Below, one piece after another: positions 41,415-51,681 of a DNA stretch of 64,000 bases. Origin of the DNA: Maricaulis sp. (lineage in GTDB: Bacteria; Pseudomonadota; Alphaproteobacteria; Caulobacterales; Maricaulaceae). The stretch's first letter is position 1. Every line of letters starts with the position of its first letter. The stretch covers positions 744,001 through 808,000 of the forward strand of contig NZ_JAEPNI010000002.1 in the NCBI RefSeq assembly GCF_017643475.1. Direction: 5' to 3'. The position numbers and the translations under genes were made by a program. Under the pieces are notes generated by a model. It did not search any database, was not told the DNA's origin, and was given only the letters and a program-made list of their open reading frames with translations.

Positions 41415-42143
41415 CTATCGGCGAGTGTTTTGCCAGCGCTGGCGCAAAAAGGGAAAGATGGCCAGCACCAGGGCCATGGCCACCACAACCAGGAAGCTTG
41501 GACGCAACAGATCATTCCAACCCGGTGACAGACCGGCATCGACAAGCTCACCCAGCCCTGCACCGAGATTCGCATAGAGAATCGTTGGCGCGATTGCCCC
41601 GATCAACGTGCCCAGGACATAACTTTTAAGCCGCGCGCCCAGCAGGGCTGCAGCGACATTGATCACAAAGAAGGGTGTCGGGGTCATGCGCAGCAGGATC
41701 ATGTAGGTGAAGTCATTGCGGCGGAAACCATCGGCGAACCGCCCGATCCGGCCCTCGAATCGTTCATGGAATTGCTCGCCGGCGACATAACGCGCAACCA
41801 GGAAGATGTTGGTCGCCCCGACGGTCACCCCGAACAGGGAGACGGGAATCGCCGTGGCTGCTCCCAGAAGATATCCCGCACCAATGGTGAACCAGAGTGC
41901 TCCGGGCAGTGAGACCGACACCATCACCATGTAGAAAATGGCATAACCGAAGGCCGCAAAGAGCGGGTGATCGGTGACCCAGTTGTTCAGCGCCTCGCGG
42001 TTGTCCTGCAAGAGCTGGGCAAGCCCCTGCGGCGTCACCCCGTTGATGAAGGCCAGGGCCAGCAGGACGAGGATCAGCAACAAAATGGCGCCCCGCGTGG
42101 AGATGCCCTGTTTGAGCCGACTTCCCAATTGTTTGAGAGACAT
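41415..42143 (-). CDS. TVP38/TMEM64 (VTT domain) membrane protein
   Basis: 242 aa with about six hydrophobic segments. The central VTT (DedA-like) signature is present: FYMVMVSVSLPGALWFTIGAGYLLG, then GVTVGATNIFLVARYVAGEQFHERFEGRIGRFADGF and YMILLRMTPTPFFVINVAAALLG. Proteins of this family are thought to act in lipid movement or membrane homeostasis; no enzyme activity is known here. Starts ATG 42143. It lies 52 bases upstream of the histidine kinase on the same strand, so the two may be co-transcribed. Confidence 0.88.
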   Translation of the reverse strand: MSLKQLGSRLKQGISTRGAILLLILVLLALAFINGVTPQGLAQLLQDNREALNNWVTDHPLFAAFGYAIFYMVMVSVSLPGALWFTIGAGYLLGAATAIPVSLFGVTVGATNIFLVARYVAGEQFHERFEGRIGRFADGFRRNDFTYMILLRMTPTPFFVINVAAALLGARLKSYVLGTLIGAIAPTILYANLGAGLGELVDAGLSPGWNDLLRPSFLVVVAMALVLAIFPFLRQRWQNTRR

Positions 42144-42211
42144 GATAGGGCACCCGAGACGCGTGGCTGTATTTCCCCTGCCATCGCATGCGTCTTTTGC
42201 GGCGTCTAGAC

Positions 42212-42240
42212 TTGACGTGCCCTCTACCCACGCGTATTAG
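42212..42240 (+). promoter_or_regulatory. Sigma-70-type promoter of rpmH-rnpA-yidC
   Basis: TTGACG at 42212-42217 and TATTAG at 42235-42240 with 17 bases between. Preceded by C, the -35 gives CTTGAC, the form favoured by the housekeeping sigma factor of Caulobacter relatives. The predicted transcription start near 42247 would give a 30-base leader before rpmH. Confidence 0.7.
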
Positions 42241-42276
42241 CCGCCGCTCTGATTTTCTACGCGATGGAGCGCCACC

Positions 42277-42411
42277 GTGAAACGCACATTCCAACCGTCC
42301 AAGCTCGTCCGCAAGCGCCGGCACGGTTTCCGTGCGCGCATGGCCACGAAGTCCGGCCGCCAGATTCTGGCTCGTCGTCGGACCAAGGGCCGTAAGCGCC
42401 TGTCTGCCTAA
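42277..42411 (+). CDS. rpmH: 50S ribosomal protein L34
   Basis: 44 aa starting at GTG 42277 with ATGGAGCG upstream. The sequence is the universal one: [20 protein letters not shown], then [20 protein letters not shown] and a short end LSA. It is shorter than 60 codons but unmistakable. It begins the conserved rpmH-rnpA-yidC-engB order. Confidence 0.98.
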   Translation: MKRTFQPSKLVRKRRHGFRARMATKSGRQILARRRTKGRKRLSA

Positions 42412-42416
42412 GCACG

Positions 42417-42794
42417 ATGAGCGCGACGCCATCGGCCGTTAAGCGGCTGAAAAAGCGGCGCGAATTCTTGTACGTTGCCAAAGGCGAAAAAGCCGTCCGC
42501 GCCGGTGTGGTCATTCAGGCCCGCCGTCGGGACGGCTCTTTACATTGTGGCGTCGGATTTACCGCCACCAAAAAAGTCGGCAATGCCGTTATCCGCAATC
42601 GCGCCAAAAGGCGTTTGAGGGAGACGGCCCGGCTGCTACTCCCCCTCCACGGACAGCCCGGCTTTGACTATGTATTCATCGCGCGTGCGGCCACGCCCGA
42701 AAGGGACTGGTCCAAGCTGGTCGATGATGTAGAAACAGCGCTGAAGCGCCTCGCCCGGAGCGAGCGCACGAGCGAGACGAACAAAGAAGCCTGA
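42417..42794 (+). CDS. rnpA: Ribonuclease P protein component
   Basis: 125 aa, basic. The RNP signature GVGFTATKKVGNAVIRNRAKRRLRE is complete and binds the RNase P RNA; the N-terminal LKKRREFLYVAKGEKAVRAG is typical. Starts ATG 42417, five bases after rpmH. The usual yidD gene between rnpA and yidC is absent here. The RNase P RNA gene is not in this window. Confidence 0.96.
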   Translation: MSATPSAVKRLKKRREFLYVAKGEKAVRAGVVIQARRRDGSLHCGVGFTATKKVGNAVIRNRAKRRLRETARLLLPLHGQPGFDYVFIARAATPERDWSKLVDDVETALKRLARSERTSETNKEA

Positions 42795-42808
42795 GGGGCT
42801 GAAGTATT

Positions 42809-44605
42809 ATGGGCGACGACAATCGCAATTTCCTGGTGGCAACGGGTCTGATCCTGGCCATCCTGATGGTGTTCCAGGTCTTCTTCTTTGGTCCGCAACA
42901 GGCTGAACGCCGTGCCGAGCTGGAACTCCAGCGCGAAGCCGAGCTAGCGCTGCAGGAAGAGGCCTCGGACCTGCCGCCGGGGGCGGATGGCGAAATCGCC
43001 GCGACGACGCGCCTGATTGATCGCGACGAAGCCCTCAGCAGCGTCGAGCGCATCACCATCAATGCACCCTCTGTGACCGGCTCCATCTCGCTGGACGGTG
43101 TCCTGTTCGACGATCTTCAGCTGCGAAATCATACTGTAGAGGTCGACAGCGACGAGCTGATCTCCCTGCTCAATCCGATCGGTACATCCGGTGCCTTTTA
43201 TGCGCGCGACAGCTGGCTCTCCCGTACGCCCGGCTTCAACGACCTGCCGGTCCATGACAGCCGCTGGACCCTGCGCAGTGGCAGCGAACTGACGCCGGAA
43301 ACCCCGGTGGTCCTGGCCTTCACGACAGGGAGCGGCCTTGAAATCCAGCGTACGATCGAGATCAATGACAATTACCTGTTCACAATCACCGACCAGGTCA
43401 GCAACACCTCCGATGCCGAAGTCGAACTTCAGCGTTACGGCCTAGTTCGCCAGCAGGGCATTCCGGAAGATCTCGAGCCGAACATGGCTGTGTTCGAAGG
43501 CGCTATCGCTGTCGTGGACGGTGCGATGGAGCGCGAGAAATATTCCAGCCTTGAAGACGGTGCAGAACTTGAGGAAAGCGGCCAGGGCGGCTGGGTCGGC
43601 ATCACGACCCGCTACTGGCTGGCTGCGGCGATCCCGAGCCTGGACAGCAATTTCACCGCCAATTTCCGCACGGTCGAGCGCAATGGCATTCCGACCTTTG
43701 ACACGACCTATCGCGAACGCGCCCAGCTGCTCGAGCCGGGCTCCAGCCTGACCTCTGTCGGCTATATCTTTGCCGGCGCAAAGGAACTCGACGTTCTGCA
43801 TTATGTCGAGGACGAGGTCGGCGTTGTCGGCTTCGACCGGGCCTATAACTGGGGTTGGCTGTGGTTCCTGGTGCGCCCGTTCGTGTGGATCCTGCACCTG
43901 CTGGAGGGCGTGACCGGTCATTTCGGTCTGGCCATCCTGGCCCTGACGCTGCTGATCAAGCTGATCATGTTCCCGCTGGCCAATCGCGCCTATGCGTCCA
44001 TGGCCAAGATGAAGCTGATCCAGCCCAAGCAGCAGGAAATCCGCGAACGTTATGCCGCTGACCAGCAAAAGCAGCAGCAGGCGATGATGGAGCTGTTCCG
44101 CAAGGAGAAGATCAACCCGCTGGCCGGCTGTCTGCCGATCCTGCCTCAGATCCCGATCTTCTTCGCGCTCTACCAGACCCTGTTCAACGCGCTGGAAATG
44201 CGTCACGCCCCCTTCTTCGGCTGGATCCAGGACATGTCTGCACGTGATCCGCTGATGATCGGCAACCTGTTCGGTCTCCTGCCCTATGACCCGCTGTCCA
44301 TTCCGGTTCTCAGCTTTGTGCTGGGCCTGGGTGCCTGGCCGATCATCATGGGCCTGACCATGGCCGCGCAGCAGGCACTGAACCCGCCGCCGCCGGATCC
44401 GATGCAGGCCAAGATCTTTGCCTTCCTGCCAATCGTCTTCACCTTCATCCTGGCGCCGTTTGCCGCCGGTCTGGTGATCTACTGGGCATGGAACAACTTC
44501 CTGTCTGTTGTGCAGCAATACATCATCATGCGCCGCCACGGGAACGAGACCCAGCTGGACAAGCTGATCGCTCGCCTGATGGGCAAGGCGAAAGAGGGAA
44601 GCTGA
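42809..44605 (+). CDS. yidC: Membrane protein insertase YidC
   Basis: 598 aa. TM1 at about 6-27 ([21 protein letters not shown]), then a large periplasmic domain of roughly 320 residues, as in Gram-negative YidC. The conserved insertase core starts with [53 protein letters not shown], the cytoplasmic coiled coil ([20 protein letters not shown]) and [18 protein letters not shown] follow. The C-terminal tail is moderately basic (GKAKEGS). Start ATG 42809 is 14 bases after rnpA; engB starts two bases after the stop. Confidence 0.97.
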   Translation: MGDDNRNFLVATGLILAILMVFQVFFFGPQQAERRAELELQREAELALQEEASDLPPGADGEIAATTRLIDRDEALSSVERITINAPSVTGSISLDGVLFDDLQLRNHTVEVDSDELISLLNPIGTSGAFYARDSWLSRTPGFNDLPVHDSRWTLRSGSELTPETPVVLAFTTGSGLEIQRTIEINDNYLFTITDQVSNTSDAEVELQRYGLVRQQGIPEDLEPNMAVFEGAIAVVDGAMEREKYSSLEDGAELEESGQGGWVGITTRYWLAAAIPSLDSNFTANFRTVERNGIPTFDTTYRERAQLLEPGSSLTSVGYIFAGAKELDVLHYVEDEVGVVGFDRAYNWGWLWFLVRPFVWILHLLEGVTGHFGLAILALTLLIKLIMFPLANRAYASMAKMKLIQPKQQEIRERYAADQQKQQQAMMELFRKEKINPLAGCLPILPQIPIFFALYQTLFNALEMRHAPFFGWIQDMSARDPLMIGNLFGLLPYDPLSIPVLSFVLGLGAWPIIMGLTMAAQQALNPPPPDPMQAKIFAFLPIVFTFILAPFAAGLVIYWAWNNFLSVVQQYIIMRRHGNETQLDKLIARLMGKAKEGS

Positions 44606-44607
44606 CC

Positions 44608-45249
44608 TTGTCGGCTGAAGACGAACTCGACCTCACGGCCGGCCGGAAACTTTTCGGCCGGCCGACGACGTTTGTCATGGGCGCCGTCAGCCTGGGACAA
44701 TTGCCCGAGCCCGATCGCATCGAAATCGCGTTTGCAGGCCGCTCCAATGTCGGCAAGTCCTCACTGATCAACGCCCTGACCAATCAGAAAGGCCTCGCCC
44801 GGGCGTCCGGGGAGCCGGGCCGTACGCGTGAGCTCAACTTCTTCAATATCGAAGAAAGCAATGTGCGCATCGTCGACCTGCCGGGTTATGGCTATGCCAA
44901 GGCGCCCAAGGATGTGGTCGACAAATGGACCCGCCTGACTCGCGACTTCCTGCGCGGCCGGGTCAATCTCAAGCGTGTCTATCTGCTCATCGACAGCCGG
45001 CATGGCCTTAAAAATGTCGATCTTGCGATCATGGATGTCTTCGACGAAGCCGCCGTGAGCTATCAGATCGTGCTGACCAAGACCGACAAGATCAAACCGC
45101 CAGCGGTCAAACGTGTGACCCAGGAAACCCTGGACGCCGTCATCAAGCGCCCGGCTGCCTTTCCGCGAGTTCTGGCGACGTCAAGCTCCAAGAAAGACGG
45201 GCTTGATATGATGCGTGCTGAAATCGCCGAACTTTCCCGCATCGGATAA
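44608..45249 (+). CDS. engB: Ribosome biogenesis GTP-binding protein YihA/EngB
   Basis: 213 aa. I choose TTG 44608, two bases after the yidC stop, because AGAGGGAAGC upstream is a good ribosome-binding site and translation from any earlier codon would overlap yidC. G motifs: [15 protein letters not shown] (G1), RTRELNFF (G2), [11 protein letters not shown] (G3, DxxG) and TKTDKI (G4, TKxD). The family assists large-subunit assembly. The next gene starts five bases later. Confidence 0.95.
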   Translation: MSAEDELDLTAGRKLFGRPTTFVMGAVSLGQLPEPDRIEIAFAGRSNVGKSSLINALTNQKGLARASGEPGRTRELNFFNIEESNVRIVDLPGYGYAKAPKDVVDKWTRLTRDFLRGRVNLKRVYLLIDSRHGLKNVDLAIMDVFDEAAVSYQIVLTKTDKIKPPAVKRVTQETLDAVIKRPAAFPRVLATSSSKKDGLDMMRAEIAELSRIG

Positions 45250-45254
45250 TCCTG

Positions 45255-46265
45255 ATGAAGCCTGCCCAGTCTCTCAGTGTTGTATTTCTAGCCGTTCTGA
45301 CGACCCTGTTCTCGGCCCAGCGCGCCGAGGCCGCCGAGCTGTGCAACGAAACGAGCTATGTCATCCAGCTTGCCACGGGCTGGCCGGTCGAGGGCGGCGT
45401 TTCCATCCAGGGCTGGCAGCGCATTCGTCCGGGTGAATGTGTCGCCACGGCCCAGGAAGTCAGCCTGGAGACCGACACACCGATTTTCTATTACGCCAAG
45501 ACCAGCTCGGCTTATCTGGGCGGCGTCCGCGAATGGCGAGGCGGGGTTCCGCTGTGTGTGGACGAGGCGGATTTTGACGTCGTCGCCAATACACGCTGCG
45601 CGGCCCTGGGTCTGGCCTCTCGCGATTTCATGATCCGTGAAGGCGATAACCGCGCCCGTACCGTGCTGGTGGAGCCGGACAATTTTGGACGGCGCGCCGA
45701 GACCGCCGGCATCCAGCGCCTGCTGGAATCCGCCGGCTATGCGATCTCCTCCGTGGACGGTTATGAGGGCCGCGGCACCCGCCGTGCTGTCAGCACTTTC
45801 CTGTCGGACCGCGAGCTGGGCAGCCGGCCGGCCGCCTCCCGCCTGATCGACGAGCTGGAAGCCTATGCACTGGAGCGCAATGCGACGTCGGGTGTCATCC
45901 TCTGCAACAATACGATCGGCGATATCTCCGCGGTCATCGGCCACCGCCTCGCGGATGTCTGGCAATCTCGCGGTTGGTGGCGGCTGCATTCAGGCGAGTG
46001 CGCCCGCATGCTGGCCAGCCACCTGGACACCGCAAACGCCTATTATTACGCGGAACGGATCAATACCGGCGAACGTACGCCGATCGAGGACGGCACCCAG
46101 GTCTTCTGCCTGGCCCCGGCCCGTTTTGTCTCCGAAGGTCGCGAGAACTGCGCCCAGCGGGGTTACGCGGAAGCCCGTTTCCGGGTGATCCCTGAACCGG
46201 AAGACGGTGGCGTGCGTATATCTGTCTCGGACGATGATTTCGGAGGCATCAGGCGTGACCAGTGA
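45255..46265 (+). CDS. Exported protein: DUF1036 - peptidoglycan-binding-like - DUF1036
   Basis: 336 aa with a signal peptide (LSVVFLAVLTTLFSAQRAEA, cleavage near AEA-AEL). Two related halves: residues 30-130 (ELCNETSYVIQLATGW, WQRIRPGEC, YYAKTSSAYLGGVREW, CVDEADFDV) and residues 213-315 (ILCNNTIGDISAVIGH, WWRLHSGEC, YYAERINTGERTPI, FCLAPARFV). Each has the Cys-Asn start and the GxC of DUF1036. Between them AGIQRLLESAGYAISSVDGY-EGRGTRRAVSTFL looks like a PG_binding_1 repeat. This suggests a periplasmic protein that touches the cell wall. It is five bases after engB and overlaps the HAD gene, so it belongs to the yidC-dapD operon. Confidence 0.82.
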   Translation: MKPAQSLSVVFLAVLTTLFSAQRAEAAELCNETSYVIQLATGWPVEGGVSIQGWQRIRPGECVATAQEVSLETDTPIFYYAKTSSAYLGGVREWRGGVPLCVDEADFDVVANTRCAALGLASRDFMIREGDNRARTVLVEPDNFGRRAETAGIQRLLESAGYAISSVDGYEGRGTRRAVSTFLSDRELGSRPAASRLIDELEAYALERNATSGVILCNNTIGDISAVIGHRLADVWQSRGWWRLHSGECARMLASHLDTANAYYYAERINTGERTPIEDGTQVFCLAPARFVSEGRENCAQRGYAEARFRVIPEPEDGGVRISVSDDDFGGIRRDQ

Positions 46266-46959
46266 TCAGCCGGACCTGACACATATCACCCACTGGGTCT
46301 TTGACCTGGACAATACACTCTACCCGTCCGACGCCGCCGTGATGTCGCAGGTCGACCGGCGCATGACCGAATATGTCGCGCGCCTGCTGGACCTGCCACA
46401 CGACAGGGCGCGCGAGGTCCAGAAGACCTATTGGCGCGACTACGGAACGACCTTGAATGGCTTGATGTCCAACCACACGGTCGACATGCATGAATTCCTC
46501 GATTTCGTGCACGATATCGATGCCTCGGTGATCACACCGGACCCACAACTAGCGGCCCGCATCAAGGCCCTGCCCGGAAAACGCCTCGTCTATACCAACG
46601 GCTCTGTGGGTCATGCCGAGAACATCATGGCGCGCCTGGGTATTGCCGACCTGTTTGACGACATTTTCGACGTCGCCGCGTCAGGATTCGTGCCCAAACC
46701 CCATCGCGAGGGTTTCGAACTCTTTGCCGACCGCTATGCCCTGCCGGTGCCGGAAAGCATCATGTTCGAGGACAGTGTGCGCAATCTGAAGACCGCGCAC
46801 GATATGGGCTTTACGACCGTGCTCGTTCGGGCCAAGGAAGGCCCGCGTGACGAGGAAAGCGCCGCGCCGGGCGAACACCCCGACCACGTCCACTACGCCG
46901 TCGACTGCCTGCCCACCTTCCTGGGCGAGATAAAAACGGCGCAAAGCAAGACCGAGTAA
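46255..46959 (+). CDS. Pyrimidine 5'-nucleotidase-like HAD hydrolase
   Basis: 234 aa from GTG 46255, with GGAGG eight bases upstream; it overlaps the DUF1036 gene by 11 bases. HAD motif I VFDLDNTLYP holds the nucleophile Asp and the acid/base Asp; motif II is VYTNGS; the Lys is in FVPKPHREGF; motif IV is IMFEDSVRNLKTAHDMG. The cap insertion MTEYVARLLDLPHDRAREVQ and YWRDYGTTLNGLM matches the SDT1/pyrimidine 5'-nucleotidase subgroup of alphaproteobacteria, usually encoded just before dapD. The true substrate may be a nucleoside monophosphate or flavin-type phosphate. Confidence 0.88.
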   Translation: MTSDQPDLTHITHWVFDLDNTLYPSDAAVMSQVDRRMTEYVARLLDLPHDRAREVQKTYWRDYGTTLNGLMSNHTVDMHEFLDFVHDIDASVITPDPQLAARIKALPGKRLVYTNGSVGHAENIMARLGIADLFDDIFDVAASGFVPKPHREGFELFADRYALPVPESIMFEDSVRNLKTAHDMGFTTVLVRAKEGPRDEESAAPGEHPDHVHYAVDCLPTFLGEIKTAQSKTE

Positions 46960-46962
46960 GCC

Positions 46963-47767
<805 letters not shown>

Positions 47768-47787
<20 letters not shown>

Positions 47788-48982
47788 GCCAGACCTCGAC
47801 ACCTTTCGCGGCGGCCAATCCCGTCGCGAAGGTCGCCTGCAGCAGATAGCCCCCCGTCGGCGCATCCCAGTCCAGCATTTCCCCGGCAACAAACGTCCCG
47901 GGGATGGCTTTCAGCATCAGCTGTTCATCCACTGCCGAGCGGGCAATGCCACCTGCCGAGGAAATGGCGCGGTCGAGACCGCGCTGGGCTGTCACGTCCA
48001 GCGGGATGGACTTGATGTGCGCTGCCAGGGCCTTCGGCTCACGCGGAACCTCACCGGTCTCGCGCACCAGGGCTGCGGCCTGGGGTGCCAGGCCCAAAGT
48101 CTTGCGCAGGACAGTCGACAGGGATTGCCCCTTGCGCGCCCGTTCCAGTTTCGCGGCCAGCTGATCGGCAGTCTGGTTGGGCCGCAGATCCAGTCGCAGC
48201 TCACACGCGCCTAGCCGCAGCGCATTGCGGATCGGTTCAGACAAGGCATAGACCGCGCCGCCTTCCAGGCCGTAGGCCGCAATCATCGCCTCTCCGGCCA
48301 CACGCTCCTCGCCGCAGCTCAGGGCAATCGTCTTCAGGGGCTCGCCGGCGAAACGCTCGCGAACGACATCGCTCCAGCCGATCTCGACACCGCAATTGGA
48401 TGCCTGGAACGGGACAAGGTCCACGCCCTTGTCCTGCAGCATCCCGGTCCAGCTGGCGTCCGACCCCAGCCGCGGCCAGCTCGCACCGCCCAGTGCCAGG
48501 ATCACCGCATCACACTGAATCTGAACGCTTTCGCCGGCATCGTTTTGGAAGCGCAATGATTGCTCATCCCACCCCGTCCAGCGCGTTCGGAAATGGAATT
48601 CAACACCCAGCGCGTCCAGCCGCTGGCGCCAGGCGCGCAACAGCGGCGAAGCCTTCATGGCTTTCGGAAAGACCCGGCCGCTGGATCCGACAAATGTCTC
48701 CGCGCCCAGACCGTCAGCCCAGGACCGGAGATCCCCCGGCGAGAAGGCGTCCAGGACCGGCGCCAGCCAGTCCGCCGCCTCACGATAGCGCGTTCGGAAG
48801 GCTTGATCGGGTTCGGAATGGGTGAGGTTCAGCCCGCCGCGGCCGGCCATGAGGAATTTGCGGCCAAGCGTCGGCATGCGTTCAAACACGCTGACGCGAT
48901 ATCCGCGCTGACCGAGATTTTCGGCCGCGAAAAGCCCGGCAGGGCCTCCCCCTATGATGGCGATGTGCGAGCCCGATGACAT
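47768..48982 (-). CDS. BaiN/HI0933-family flavoprotein (TIGR03862 type)
   Basis: 404 aa. FAD-binding Rossmann motif [21 protein letters not shown] at residues 8-28, then [19 protein letters not shown], the signature of the HI0933/YhiN family; the second FAD contact is [20 protein letters not shown], and the end is [30 protein letters not shown]. The 404-aa version with [22 protein letters not shown] fits the TIGR03862 subgroup. Substrate unknown; relatives include a bile-acid reductase but that is not expected here. It lies opposite dapD. Confidence 0.9.
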
Positions 48983-49093
48983 GAGGCATGTCTAGGCGGG
49001 CTCGTGCAGAATTCCTAGCCCTGCGCTGATGCGCCGCTATCGAATCCAGCTCGAATCTGATCGAATGAACTCAACTGAACAAAGGGGCGCGCC

Positions 49094-49435
49094 ATGAGTG
49101 ATGAAATGACCAAAGAAAAGCCAGCCGCAGCTGATCCGGCAGCGCCATACGGTTCTGCAAACAATCCGTCCGAACACGATGTTCTGAACCGTCTGGGCAA
49201 GGACGAACCCTATTTCATCATCCGGGGTGGGGACCCGCTCTCCGACGCGCTTGTCGAACTGCACGCCTATATCGGTGCCGGTCAGAGTGGCGCAGCGCAC
49301 GACACGCTGGAACGCATCCTGGCACTGACAGCGCAGGAACCGCCGCGCCCGGTCGGATCACCGAAATATCGCGAGACATTCAAGATCTCTGTCTCGATGG
49401 AACGCTATCGCGAAACGCATGGTCGTTCGCACTAG
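49094..49435 (+). CDS. Small acidic protein of unknown function
   Basis: 113 aa, no signal peptide or membrane segment. It opens with a disordered Lys/Ala/Pro-rich stretch (MTKEKPAAADPAAPYGSANN), then a compact helical part: FIIRGGDPLSDALVELHAYIG, AAHDTLERILALTAQEP, and ends with FKISVSMERYRETHG. ATG 49094 has GCGCGCC upstream, a weak ribosome-binding site. It is probably a single gene; it converges on the cupin gene, five bases apart. No family recognised. Confidence 0.7.
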   Translation: MSDEMTKEKPAAADPAAPYGSANNPSEHDVLNRLGKDEPYFIIRGGDPLSDALVELHAYIGAGQSGAAHDTLERILALTAQEPPRPVGSPKYRETFKISVSMERYRETHGRSH

Positions 49436-49439
49436 CTGA

Positions 49440-49904
49440 TCAATACGGTTCATCACGCTTGTTGGTGAACACAGCCGGTTTCGAGTAACGTCCGGGCCTC
49501 ACCCGCAGGTCGATGTCCGGGTACTCACCGGCATCCTCGTCACTGCGTGACCCGATCGCCAGGAAGACACAGTCCGCATCCGACCTGTTCTGCAGGTGAT
49601 GGCCATTGCGTTCGCCTGCCGGAAAAGCTGCGGCCTCGCCCGGGCGCATCACACTCTCACCGTCATCAGTGACCAATACGGCCTCGCCCTCCAGCATGAC
49701 AACCAGCTCGTCCTCATGAGTGTGCCAGTGCCGCTGGGAGGACCAGCCTCCCGGTTTCAGACGAACCTGGTTGACGCCGAACTGGGTCAGCTCGCCTGCG
49801 GAAGCCAGACCTTGCCAGGACCGCGCCAGGCACGGCTCGTCAAACGGCGCGGGATAGCTTGAGCCGGACTTCTGCTCGAGCTCGGCGATACGAAATTTGC
49901 GCAT
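49440..49904 (-). CDS. Cupin-domain protein
   Basis: 154 aa. A single cupin fold: motif 1 is RHWHTHEDELVVMLEGEAVLV, with two His and a Glu as likely metal ligands, and motif 2 is MRPGEAAAFPAGERNGHHLQN with the third His. The C-terminal DIDLRVRPGRYSKPAVFTNK resembles cupins described as transcription-factor-like or auxin-binding type. Enzyme activity is uncertain. It is divergent from dapE across 50 bases containing an inverted repeat. Confidence 0.88.
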   Translation of the reverse strand: MRKFRIAELEQKSGSSYPAPFDEPCLARSWQGLASAGELTQFGVNQVRLKPGGWSSQRHWHTHEDELVVMLEGEAVLVTDDGESVMRPGEAAAFPAGERNGHHLQNRSDADCVFLAIGSRSDEDAGEYPDIDLRVRPGRYSKPAVFTNKRDEPY

Positions 49905-49928
49905 GGCTGCATCCTCATTCTGGTCCGC

Positions 49929-49951
49929 ACGAACAAACCGGTTATGTTCGT
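49929..49951. promoter_or_regulatory. Inverted repeat between cupin gene and dapE
   Basis: ACGAACA (49929-49935) and TGTTCGT (49945-49951) are perfect inverted arms, and the spacer contains AACCGGTT, an 8-bp palindrome. The element ends three bases before the dapE start codon and replaces the normal Shine-Dalgarno position, so it may be an operator or an mRNA hairpin controlling dapE translation. Confidence 0.5.
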
Positions 49952-49954
49952 TGT

Positions 49955-51118
49955 ATGGACACGAAAACAGGCCATTCCAATCCCCTCGGGCTCGCCCAAA
50001 GACTGATCCAGCGCCCGTCGATCACCCCGGTTGATGCCGGCGCGCTTGATGTCATGCAACAGGCCCTGGAAGAGCTCGGCTTTTCCTGTCGGCGTTATCG
50101 TTTCGAGGATGTCGACAATCTCTATGCGCGCCTGGGTTCGGCCGAGCCGTGCTTCATGTTCGCAGGTCACACCGACGTCGTACCGCCGGGCGACGAAGAG
50201 GCCTGGACAAAGCCGCCTTTCGAGGCCGAGACCGATGACGGGGTCCTGTGGGGGCGTGGTGCCGCCGACATGAAGGGCGCGCTGGCTGCCATGGTCGCTG
50301 CGACGTCGCGCCATCTCCAAACCGGTGAATTGCGGGGCTCGATCGCCTATCTCATCACGGGTGACGAGGAAGGTCAGGCCATAAATGGAACCAAGAAGGT
50401 CCTGCAGGCCCTGGCCGAGGAAGGTGAGACGTTCAACCACTGCCTGGTGGGCGAACCAACCAACCCGCACCAGCTGGGTGAGACCATCAAGTCCGGCCGC
50501 CGGGGCAGTCTCAACTGCACCCTGATCTCGCGCGGGCGCCAGGGCCATGTCGCCTATCCCGAGCGTGCCGAGAACCCGATCCCGCCCTTGATGGCGGTGA
50601 TCAACAAACTGCTCGCGCGCACACTGGATGAAGGCCATCACCCCTTCCAGCCTTCCAATCTGGAAGTTACGACGATCGATGTGGGAAACCCGACAACGAA
50701 TGTGATCCCGGCCGAGGCACGGGCGAATTTCAACATCCGTTTCAACATCAAGCATACCGGCGATGAGCTCAGCCGCTGGATCCGGGACGAGGTAGCGCTG
50801 GTCGATCTCGATTTCGACGGCTCGATCGACGCCAGAATCCACGTCACCGGCGAAGCCTTCCTGACCCCGGCCGGGGAATTCACTACCCTGCTTCAGGATT
50901 GTGTCGAGGCTGAAACAGATCGCCGCCCCTCGCTGACAACCGGCGGAGGCACGTCAGACGCCCGCTTTATCCAGCTTTACGGACCGGTTGCCGAGTTCGG
51001 CCTTGTCGGCGCGACAATGCACCAGGTCGACGAGCGCGTGTCTGTTAGTGATATTGAAAGCCTGACCCGCATCTATACCCGCATCCTGGATCGCTATTTC
51101 ACGGACACGCCTGCATGA
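49955..51118 (+). CDS. dapE: Succinyl-diaminopimelate desuccinylase
   Basis: 387 aa from ATG 49955 (MDTKTGHSNPLGLAQRLIQRPSITPVD). Zinc peptidase M20 family; it removes succinate from N-succinyl-LL-diaminopimelate. FAGHTDVVPPGD, WGRGAADMKGALAAMV, TGDEEGQAINGTKKVL and VGEPTNPHQLGETIKSGRRG carry the metal ligands and catalytic Glu; TTGGGTSDARFI is the C-terminal signature. No good Shine-Dalgarno precedes this start; the open frame continues 96 bases upstream into the divergent cupin gene but without family similarity. It works in the same pathway as dapD. Its stop overlaps the next gene by four bases. Confidence 0.95.
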   Translation: MDTKTGHSNPLGLAQRLIQRPSITPVDAGALDVMQQALEELGFSCRRYRFEDVDNLYARLGSAEPCFMFAGHTDVVPPGDEEAWTKPPFEAETDDGVLWGRGAADMKGALAAMVAATSRHLQTGELRGSIAYLITGDEEGQAINGTKKVLQALAEEGETFNHCLVGEPTNPHQLGETIKSGRRGSLNCTLISRGRQGHVAYPERAENPIPPLMAVINKLLARTLDEGHHPFQPSNLEVTTIDVGNPTTNVIPAEARANFNIRFNIKHTGDELSRWIRDEVALVDLDFDGSIDARIHVTGEAFLTPAGEFTTLLQDCVEAETDRRPSLTTGGGTSDARFIQLYGPVAEFGLVGATMHQVDERVSVSDIESLTRIYTRILDRYFTDTPA

Positions 51119-51681
51119 TCCGCCTGATCGCAGAGGCCTATCTCGCTCTTGACGGCGCCCTCAAGGCGCTGACCTTCAAACCCGGCTGGGAGGCCGAGTT
51201 TGATGTCAGCATGAAAGGGTTCTGGCACTCATTCGCAGCGATCATTCCGGCCACGATTTGCCTGATCTTCATCCATGTCGGCAGCGTCGATGCGGGCAGC
51301 CAGATCTCGCTGGTCCACCGCTTCATCCTGTTCGGCGTCTCCTGGGTCTTGTTCCCGGGGGCCGCAGCGATTGTTGCCGTGGTGTTGGGTGTGAAAGACC
51401 GTTTCGTACCCTGGGTGATCCTGCACAATTGGGGCGTCGTCTGGCTGTGGATGTTCCTGGCCCTGGTTTCGCTGATGCGCACCGCCGGCTTGATGAGCCA
51501 GGACTTCTTCGTCTTCGTGATGTTTCTCTACAGCTATCTGCGCTTTCTCGCTCACTGGAGGATTGCCTATGTCAGCCTGGGTCTGCCGACCATCACCTCG
51601 GCCTTTGCCACAGCGGTGCCACTGGTGATGGGCTTCATCTCCCAGGTTCTGGTCTACCAGGCCTTTCTGCCGGCATCCTAG
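51115..51681 (+). CDS. Unknown five-helix membrane protein
   Basis: 188 aa. The hydrophobic segments are at about 40-56 ([16 protein letters not shown]), 70-93 ([23 protein letters not shown]), 98-118 ([21 protein letters not shown]), 128-142 and 158-183. HNWG and [19 protein letters not shown] look conserved in character but do not match a family I know. It overlaps dapE by four bases (ATGA), so it is translated with it, and converges on truA with a shared CTAG. Confidence 0.8.
   Translation: MIRLIAEAYLALDGALKALTFKPGWEAEFDVSMKGFWHSFAAIIPATICLIFIHVGSVDAGSQISLVHRFILFGVSWVLFPGAAAIVAVVLGVKDRFVPWVILHNWGVVWLWMFLALVSLMRTAGLMSQDFFVFVMFLYSYLRFLAHWRIAYVSLGLPTITSAFATAVPLVMGFISQVLVYQAFLPAS

Noticed and set aside
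40109..41629. 506-codon plus-strand open frame opposite the histidine kinase
   Set aside because: The kinase motifs are on the minus strand; the plus product is low-complexity.
49929..49951. Possible SOS (LexA) box before dapE
   Set aside because: Alphaproteobacterial LexA sites are direct repeats GTTC-N7-GTTC; here the arms are inverted and differently spaced.
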